Of a stretch of DNA of 34,407 nt, positions 29,480-34,407 are shown piece by piece. Each line of letters begins with the position of its first letter. The first letter of the stretch is position 1. Location of the stretch: NCBI GenBank assembly GCA_000996085.1, contig LBYG01000005.1, forward strand, positions 1 to 34,407, in the 5' to 3' direction. The translations under genes were made by a program, and so were the position numbers. The stretch is from Parcubacteria group bacterium GW2011_GWB1_40_14. GTDB lineage: Bacteria > Patescibacteriota > Minisyncoccia > Terrybacterales > GWB1-40-14. Under the pieces are notes generated by a model, which ran no database searches, was not told the origin of the DNA, and saw only the letters and a list, made by a program, of their open reading frames with translations.

Positions 29480-30207
29480 CAGAAGATGAGATACGCGTTA
29501 GAAGAGCACAAAAAAAAGATATACCGCAATTAATTAACATTGAACACATAATTTGGAAACCTCTGGGCACGCCCGTATTTGATTCAAGCTATTTTATAAC
29601 CTGGTTAAAAGTAAATCCTGAGGGATTTTTCGTTGCAGAATGCGACGGAATACTGGTGGGTTATACCTACGCACAAATATTTAATTTTGTTTTTGAGGAT
29701 ATTGAAAATTTTACATCTTTTGACGCAATAGCAGACCATGCATATACGACCAAAACACATAACCCTGCAGGAAATGCATTGTTTGGCGTAACCATAACTT
29801 CTACACGAAAAGGCGCGGGTAGAAAACTACACGAAGCCATCCTTAAATATGCACAAGACCTTAAAAAAGAATATTTCGTTGCAGCAACGCGCTTATCAGG
29901 ATTAAGCTCCTACATTAATATGCTTATAGCCTCCGGATATGATATTGAAATCACTACCGATTTAGAAAAAGAAGTGGCTTTGTGGTATGCGATAGAATGC
30001 ACTAAAATGCTTAATGGAAAGATTTGGGACGTTTGCGACACGCAACCCGATATAAAACTGCCCCAACCGGAAAAACCAGACAGCGTGATTGCCGCACATC
30101 TTTCGGTGAATAAAGAATTCGGTCTGGCGGCTCTATTGCCGGAATTCATGCAAGATCCACAAAGCAAAAATTATGCTATTTTAAACGTATATAAACTGTC
30201 ATACTAA
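29476..30207 (+). CDS. GNAT-family N-acetyltransferase-like protein
   Basis: This 243-residue protein has a GNAT core in its first about 165 residues. It starts RVRRAQKKDIPQLINIEHII (motif C/D type), continues with FFVAECDGILVGYTYAQIF, and has the acetyl-CoA loop GVTITSTRKGAGRKLHEAIL (motif A, R-x-G-x-G-R/K) and AATRLSGLSSYINMLIASGY. The C-terminal 75 residues are an extra region of unknown type. The context with SpeD and a guanidino methyltransferase suggests acetylation of a polyamine or related amine (inference). The ATG overlaps the SpeD stop (ATGA) and has AGAGG six bases upstream. Confidence 0.85.
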   Translation: MTEDEIRVRRAQKKDIPQLINIEHIIWKPLGTPVFDSSYFITWLKVNPEGFFVAECDGILVGYTYAQIFNFVFEDIENFTSFDAIADHAYTTKTHNPAGNALFGVTITSTRKGAGRKLHEAILKYAQDLKKEYFVAATRLSGLSSYINMLIASGYDIEITTDLEKEVALWYAIECTKMLNGKIWDVCDTQPDIKLPQPEKPDSVIAAHLSVNKEFGLAALLPEFMQDPQSKNYAILNVYKLSY

Positions 30208-30219
30208 AAATAAAATACT

Positions 30220-32205
30220 ATGTTCCTCTTTACTTATACAGCCGCAATATTAACGATAATTTTTATCGGTTTTGCGGCTTTTATTTTTAAGAAAAAACCT
30301 AAAGATCCCGTTGCTAAGTTACTATGCATCAATATGCTGGCCGATGGATTATGGATAGGCTCAAATGCCATGGCTGATATATCCACAACGCCAGGAACAT
30401 TAATTTTTTGGAGCGGCATGGCGCTCATTGGCGCAAGTTTTTTTGCCAGCACGTTCCTTTGTTTTGTAGATGCGTTTATTCACGAAAAAATACCTGCCAA
30501 AAGATCATTTTTTATATACCTCTTACCGTCTATCTTTTTTTCAGTATTCGCATTTTCAAAATATTCTATTGCCGATACCTTCTTCCCTCCAGGACTGCCG
30601 GCTCAGATAGCGCCAGGAACTTTATATAATATTTTCCCTTTGTTCCTTCTTATTACGCTTTTATATTGCGCTCTTCGTGTGGCCGTAACTTATAGAGGAT
30701 CCGGAAGCCAAAAAAGAAAACAAATAGTTTATATAGATACCGGCTTTATTATTGCCATACTGGGAGGAGTAATTTTTGATGCTATTTTACCTCTTAAAGG
30801 AGAATTCCGTTTCTATACTTTAGGACCTCAGTTTTCAATATTCCTGGCGATCTTTTCCGCATACGCCATATTAAAACACCAACTTTTGGATATTAAAATT
30901 GTTATCCAGAAAGGACTTATTTATACGATACTTTTAGGTGCTATTGTTTTCGTATATCTGACCCTAATCTTTGGATTAAATCTTGTGATTGGAGATATAA
31001 CCGGAATACGTGAGATAAGCGCGTTATTAACAATTATTTTGGGAATATTCAGCGTTCCGATAATTGATAAATATCTCAAAAAGATCACCAATCCGATATT
31101 TTTTAAAGATACCTATGATTACTCAGAAGCGATGCGGGACTTAAGTGAAATATTAAATAAAAATATTACCGTATCTGAAATAGCACAGAAAACATCGGAC
31201 AAATTAAAGGAAATATTTAAAAATCGCGCTGTAGAAATAATATTGTTATCTGAAGAAACCAGTTCTTCGCTCAGGGATAAACTAGCATCAAATGAAGGCT
31301 CAGAAAAACTGAGCATTCCCATTTTACTAGAGAATAAGCAATTAGCTTTTATGACCTTAGAGCAGAAGATATCGGGAGATCAATACACGAATGAAGATTT
31401 AAACCTACTCAAAACCTTTGCCAATCAGGCAGCTGTGGCCTTGCAAAAGGCGATATTTTTTGAGCAGATAAAAACGCATTCTGAAGACCTTGAGAAAAAA
31501 GTTGAGGAACGGACAACTCAAATAAAAATACTGCAACAGGATCAGAAGCAAATGATGATAGATATTGCACACGGCTTACAAAGCCCGTTAACAATAATTA
31601 TGGGACATTTAAATTTCCTTAAAAAAGAATTGCCGTACAACAAAGATATTGAAATATTTGAATATTCAATAGATGAGGTATCCAAACTGATCTATGATCT
31701 GCTTAAATTGGCTGCCCTTGAGGGAAGCATCGAAAATTACAGTTACAAACCTTTTAATCTTAGCGATGCCCTAAACGGACTTCTTGAATATTTTGACGTG
31801 GTCGCCCAAAGCAATGACATTAAATTGAACTACGACATAAAACCGGACATTACTATAGCCGGTGACAGACGCCAGATAGAAGAGTCTATTACAAACATAG
31901 TGAGCAATGCGATGAAATACATAAACAATGAAAACGATAAAGAAATATCCATATCTCTTACTAAAATAGATGATACGGCCGAATTAAAAATTAAAGATAC
32001 CGGCATAGGCATTGCGGCAAAAGATCTCCCGCATATATTTGAAAGATTTTACCGCGTACAAGACGAAATACATAAAAACATAAAGGGGGCGGGCCTTGGC
32101 TTAGCCATATCAAAGCGAATAATTGAAAAATTCAACGGTACGATAGAAGCAGAAAGCGAAGTGAACAAAGGAACTACTTTTACGATAAAATTTAAACTTA
32201 ATTAA
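30220..32205 (+). CDS. 7TM-GAF sensor histidine kinase
   Basis: This 661-residue kinase has an N-terminal seven-helix membrane region (about 1-225, the histidine kinase N-terminal 7TM type) and two further hydrophobic helices (about 238-290). A GAF domain follows (about 305-425, ending DLNLLKTFANQAAVALQK), then a short coiled coil, then HisKA with phosphoacceptor His451 in DIAHGLQSPLT. The C-terminal HATPase has the N box NIVSNAMKY, G1 DTGIGI, the F box FERFYRV and G2 GAGLGLAI. It should sense a membrane or small-molecule signal and phosphorylate the regulator at 27512. It is 12 bases after the GNAT gene, so the kinase is the last gene of the operon its regulator probably controls. Confidence 0.93.
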   Translation: MFLFTYTAAILTIIFIGFAAFIFKKKPKDPVAKLLCINMLADGLWIGSNAMADISTTPGTLIFWSGMALIGASFFASTFLCFVDAFIHEKIPAKRSFFIYLLPSIFFSVFAFSKYSIADTFFPPGLPAQIAPGTLYNIFPLFLLITLLYCALRVAVTYRGSGSQKRKQIVYIDTGFIIAILGGVIFDAILPLKGEFRFYTLGPQFSIFLAIFSAYAILKHQLLDIKIVIQKGLIYTILLGAIVFVYLTLIFGLNLVIGDITGIREISALLTIILGIFSVPIIDKYLKKITNPIFFKDTYDYSEAMRDLSEILNKNITVSEIAQKTSDKLKEIFKNRAVEIILLSEETSSSLRDKLASNEGSEKLSIPILLENKQLAFMTLEQKISGDQYTNEDLNLLKTFANQAAVALQKAIFFEQIKTHSEDLEKKVEERTTQIKILQQDQKQMMIDIAHGLQSPLTIIMGHLNFLKKELPYNKDIEIFEYSIDEVSKLIYDLLKLAALEGSIENYSYKPFNLSDALNGLLEYFDVVAQSNDIKLNYDIKPDITIAGDRRQIEESITNIVSNAMKYINNENDKEISISLTKIDDTAELKIKDTGIGIAAKDLPHIFERFYRVQDEIHKNIKGAGLGLAISKRIIEKFNGTIEAESEVNKGTTFTIKFKLN

Positions 32206-32240
32206 ACTAAGATTACGATAAATTATTTTGATCATCACAA

Positions 32241-32265
32241 AACCCCGCTTACGCGGGGTTTCCCT
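32241..32265 (+). terminator. Terminator of the kinase operon
   Basis: The stem AACCCCGC-TTAC-GCGGGGTT is followed by TCCCTTTATT, about 35 bases after the kinase stop. Confidence 0.8.
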
Positions 32266-32268
32266 TTA

Positions 32269-32330
32269 TTAATCTACTTGTATAACGTCCGTAAATACGG
32301 GTTTTTGTTCGCAATTTGAATAAGAAAGAA
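32269..32330 (-). pseudogene. 3' fragment of an antibiotic-biosynthesis-monooxygenase gene
   Basis: On the minus strand this encodes YSNCEQKPVFTDVIQVD and a stop, nearly identical to the last 17 residues of the intact gene at 34028 (YPNCEQKPVFIDVIQVD). DNA identity is about 90% over roughly 50 bp. Upstream of about 32330 the similarity ends and no start codon or domain remains. It is a duplicated, truncated copy lying in the same orientation as the intact gene. Confidence 0.8.
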
Positions 32331-32420
32331 TAAGACTGAGAACAAAAAACTATTAAATATAACTAAAATACAAATAAGCTGCAGACGCAATTGACCGCAA
32401 GGATAAACGCGCCTTTCTTT

Positions 32421-33245
32421 CTATTCAAGATCGCGCGGTGAGAACCCGAATTGATACTTGTCGCTTTCTTGCGCGTTTTCCGGGTACTCTAGCTCAAAAG
32501 AAATACTGCGATAATCAACTGCTCCAACCTCTCCGCAAACTTCTTGCTCAACCGCTTTAATCCCTCCCTGTTTCAAAAAAACGCTCGCGCACATCTGCTT
32601 GCTTTCTGTAATGTAATTAATAAAAACGCAGTCTCCTTGCGCGACAGGCGCGTTCTGTTCTTTCAGCGAACAATAAGTATGAGACTTTTCCCCGGTCTGT
32701 TCGATAAGCTCTGCGCTTTTTTGTTCAAGAGACTTTTCGGGTTCAGCTTTTTTAGGTTCAGTTAGCTCCTTTGGTCTTAAATCAAAGTATTCACTGTCCC
32801 GGCTGTAACAGGGCTCTTCGCTGAAATCCGCACTTTCCTGGATCAATAACGCGTGACATGCCTCATGGACCAAAGTCCGCTCCAATCCGACCATGCTTCC
32901 GTCTGTAGCATCCCGATCAATTATTATAATTCCCTTTACGGCAAGATTGCTTCTGTCCGGGGTATATGTCCCCCTGGCATCCGGTGAAACAAAAGGCACA
33001 AGCTGATTCTCAAATGACGTAATATGGATAGAAGACGCGCGCGTACAGATACGGTTATAGTCTTCCGGGGAGTACACACGGATATTTTGAAGCGCCGTTT
33101 TTATATTCTCCTCTCGCTCGTAATCGCCCCACCGAACAAACAGTCCTTGAATAGGAACACATTCAGAACGTGTAAGATTGAAATGATACACATATATTCC
33201 ACCAAGAACTATAAGAAAAAAGGTTATCAGTGCTTTTTTCGCCAT
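32421..33245 (-). CDS. Secreted or membrane-anchored HExxH protein (putative zinc peptidase)
   Basis: This 274-residue protein has a signal segment (ALITFFLIVLGGIYVYHF, about 5-22) and an extracytoplasmic domain with VHEACHALLIQ (about 126-136), an HExxH site like those of zinc peptidases. A nearby DSEYFDLRPKEL provides candidate third ligands. Seven cysteines occur across the mature part, suggesting disulfides outside the cell. A charged Lys/Glu linker (about 160-185) separates a C-terminal Cys-containing domain ending FSPRDLE. Family not recognised beyond HExxH, so catalytic activity is not certain. It is 15 bases downstream of the 33261 gene, in the same operon. Confidence 0.75.
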   Translation of the reverse strand: MAKKALITFFLIVLGGIYVYHFNLTRSECVPIQGLFVRWGDYEREENIKTALQNIRVYSPEDYNRICTRASSIHITSFENQLVPFVSPDARGTYTPDRSNLAVKGIIIIDRDATDGSMVGLERTLVHEACHALLIQESADFSEEPCYSRDSEYFDLRPKELTEPKKAEPEKSLEQKSAELIEQTGEKSHTYCSLKEQNAPVAQGDCVFINYITESKQMCASVFLKQGGIKAVEQEVCGEVGAVDYRSISFELEYPENAQESDKYQFGFSPRDLE

Positions 33246-33260
33246 GAAAAATTGGGTGAA

Positions 33261-33929
33261 TTATCGTGTAAATGATGCGCCAAGCACCGCAAGATCATTA
33301 TTAGAAAGCTTCTTCTCGCCGGCATATGCGACCCTGATCATAACGGGTCCAATGATAATGGTAACTCCCTGATAATACTGAAATCTCCCTGAGGTCTTTG
33401 TTTGTATGTCGCCGATATATATTTTTTTATCGCCCATTATCACGGGTTCTTTGCCGCCGATAAACTCGCTTATAGTTTGCTCGGTCACGGTGAGATACTC
33501 CTGCAGTCTATATTCATCAATAATGACACTATCGTCGTTGGCATGCGAAAAATAAGAATGAAATGACGTGATATTATTTTGTACTCCATGACTGATGCTT
33601 GTCGGACTGAGCGAAAAACCCTGCGGAATTTTTGTTGGTGTATAAGTCTCAAAAGAAAGTTCTTTCCCGCCTTCACGAATCAGATGCTGATCGTTCTCCG
33701 GAATCATGACCAAAAGCGTTCCTTCGTAAGTAGCCGGAGCGATAGTAGAAGCAGTATTTTCTGTTCCACCGTTATCTGTTGCCCCCGGAACATTCCGGCG
33801 CGACTGCTCTATAAGATCGCCTATGATAACTTCTCCTTCCTTCTTTTCAAACGGATTGTGCGTGACAAAAAATACCGCGGTACCAAGAACAACGATTACG
33901 AAGAAGATAATAAGAGAAACTTTTTTCAT
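33261..33929 (-). CDS. Membrane-anchored hypothetical protein, 222 aa
   Basis: The N-terminal membrane helix (KVSLIIFFVIVVLGTAVFFV, about 3-22) is followed by a low-complexity linker and a globular extracytoplasmic domain. That domain has FETYTPTKIPQGFSLSPTSI, then HSYFSHANDDSVIIDEYRLQ and a beta-rich end (GRFQYYQGVTIIIGPVMIRV). The TPTKIPQGFSLSP-then-IDEYRLQ order is similar to extracytoplasmic domains of anti-sigma-like or DUF4367-type proteins, but the match is weak. First gene of a two-gene unit with the HExxH protein. Function unknown. Confidence 0.75.
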   Translation of the reverse strand: MKKVSLIIFFVIVVLGTAVFFVTHNPFEKKEGEVIIGDLIEQSRRNVPGATDNGGTENTASTIAPATYEGTLLVMIPENDQHLIREGGKELSFETYTPTKIPQGFSLSPTSISHGVQNNITSFHSYFSHANDDSVIIDEYRLQEYLTVTEQTISEFIGGKEPVIMGDKKIYIGDIQTKTSGRFQYYQGVTIIIGPVMIRVAYAGEKKLSNNDLAVLGASFTR

Positions 33930-33993
33930 AACTTATTTTCTATTCATTAAAACCTATTTTTCATGATACCACGCTCAAATCCGGTTCGTAATC

Positions 33994-34019
33994 AAACAAA
34001 AAACCGCCTATGAGGCGGC
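33994..34019 (-). terminator. Terminator of the monooxygenase-like gene
   Basis: On the minus strand GCCGCCT-CAT-AGGCGGT is followed by TTTTTGTTTG, eight bases after the stop at 34028. Confidence 0.8.
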
Positions 34020-34027
34020 TTTAAAGA

Positions 34028-34315
34028 TCAATCTACTTGTATAACGTCTATAAACACCGGTTTTTGTTCGCAATTTGGATAGAGAATGTTCACAAATTTA
34101 TTTACATGCGCCGTGTTGCGGTGATATTTTTCTGCTTCTTCGTCTTTGAAACTCATAATATGTACGAACGAAACGCCGTCGGGTTCCTGAAAGGATTCGT
34201 AATATAACGTATCAGATTCGTGGTGTTTTACGGCGTTCACAAATTCACGGATTGCTTCCAGGCATTCATCCAGATGTTCTTTTTTGACTTTGAATTTCGC
34301 AATTTTATTGATCAT
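34028..34315 (-). CDS. Antibiotic biosynthesis monooxygenase (ABM/YgiN-like) domain protein
   Basis: This 95-residue ferredoxin-like ABM domain has INKIAKFKVKKEHLDECLEA at the N-terminus, then LYYESFQEPDGVSFVHIMSF (the family's typical E-x-x-x-D-P/G turn) and EAEKYHRNTAHVNKFV. Members are small dimeric proteins that oxidise quinols or aromatic compounds, or simply bind them; sequence alone does not give activity. A truncated copy of its 3' end lies at 32269-32330. Own terminator downstream; the region to the right edge (34316-34407) holds only AT-rich promoter-like sequence. Confidence 0.88.
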   Translation of the reverse strand: MINKIAKFKVKKEHLDECLEAIREFVNAVKHHESDTLYYESFQEPDGVSFVHIMSFKDEEAEKYHRNTAHVNKFVNILYPNCEQKPVFIDVIQVD

Positions 34316-34407
34316 ATATTATCTAATAAGGGCTATGTGGATATTGATTGACTTTTCATATCCAAACTAATATAATATAAATATCACTACGAAAAAGACC
34401 CTTATGC

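Noticed and set aside
1..34407. Alternative genetic code with TGA read as glycine
   Set aside because: Several genes end at TGA in ATGA/GTGA overlaps with the next gene (MGMT/SpoU, cupin/MazG, SpeD/GNAT, DUF5343/HEPN), and no conserved domain contains in-frame TGA.

Overview
The window looks like a chromosomal segment of a Candidate Phyla Radiation (Patescibacteria, Parcubacteria-like) bacterium. This is inference: the DNA is AT-rich, genes are short and tightly packed with ATGA/GTGA overlaps, many products are single-pass membrane-anchored proteins, small GC-rich palindromes of the CCGCC-N3-GGCGG type lie between genes, and DUF2207, GerMN, SdpI, FKBP and cupredoxin proteins occur together. 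TGA is used as a stop, so the Gracilibacteria code does not apply. The single tRNA, tRNA-Leu(GAG), has no encoded CCA.

Layout. 1-1.2 kb: tail of a plus-strand gene, tRNA-Leu and a membrane-anchored His-rich protein. 1.5-5.9 kb: two small proteins, a secreted zincin, a PurD-like ATP-grasp enzyme and a Gmad2/GerMN protein. 6.0-12.8 kb: an almost entirely minus-strand housekeeping and repair block (MGMT domain, SpoU methyltransferase, FKBP, DUF167, cupredoxin, MazG, cupin, DUF2207, AlkA-like glycosylase). 12.9-23.8 kb: a flavodoxin, a matrixin-like protease, an M1 aminopeptidase, an orphan HAMP protein, SdpI, an MTH1-like NUDIX enzyme, a cold-shock protein, a hotdog thioesterase, an M16 peptidase and an ABC-F ATPase. 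24.0-27.3 kb: a more AT-rich patch resembling a defence island (Swt1-type HEPN, DUF5343, and a DUF262/HNH protein split by a frameshift). 27.4-32.2 kb: an OmpR-type response regulator followed by a four-gene operon encoding a guanidinoacetate-methyltransferase-like enzyme, SpeD, a GNAT acetyltransferase and a 7TM-GAF histidine kinase. 32.3-34.4 kb: two secreted proteins lying between a fragment and an intact copy of an antibiotic-biosynthesis-monooxygenase gene.

The most unusual content is a family of six intergenic elements of 128-142 bp (1206, 4878, 7457, 8471, 11882, 21855). Each has a 20-nt arm pair closing a long stem, a second hairpin directly against the 5' arm, and an unrelated AT-rich interior. 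All six point in the direction of the gene that follows, and in five the start codon comes one base after the stem. Substitutions among copies keep pairing on the transcribed strand, and one copy (8471) has different arms that still pair. This argues for a selected RNA structure, function unknown.

A second candidate system is the response-regulator locus. Arrays of three sites with an exact 22-bp period flank the regulator gene in opposite orientations. One array lies upstream of the regulator and the other overlaps the promoter region of the methyltransferase/SpeD/GNAT/kinase operon. This suggests a two-component circuit controlling a small polyamine or guanidino-compound pathway.
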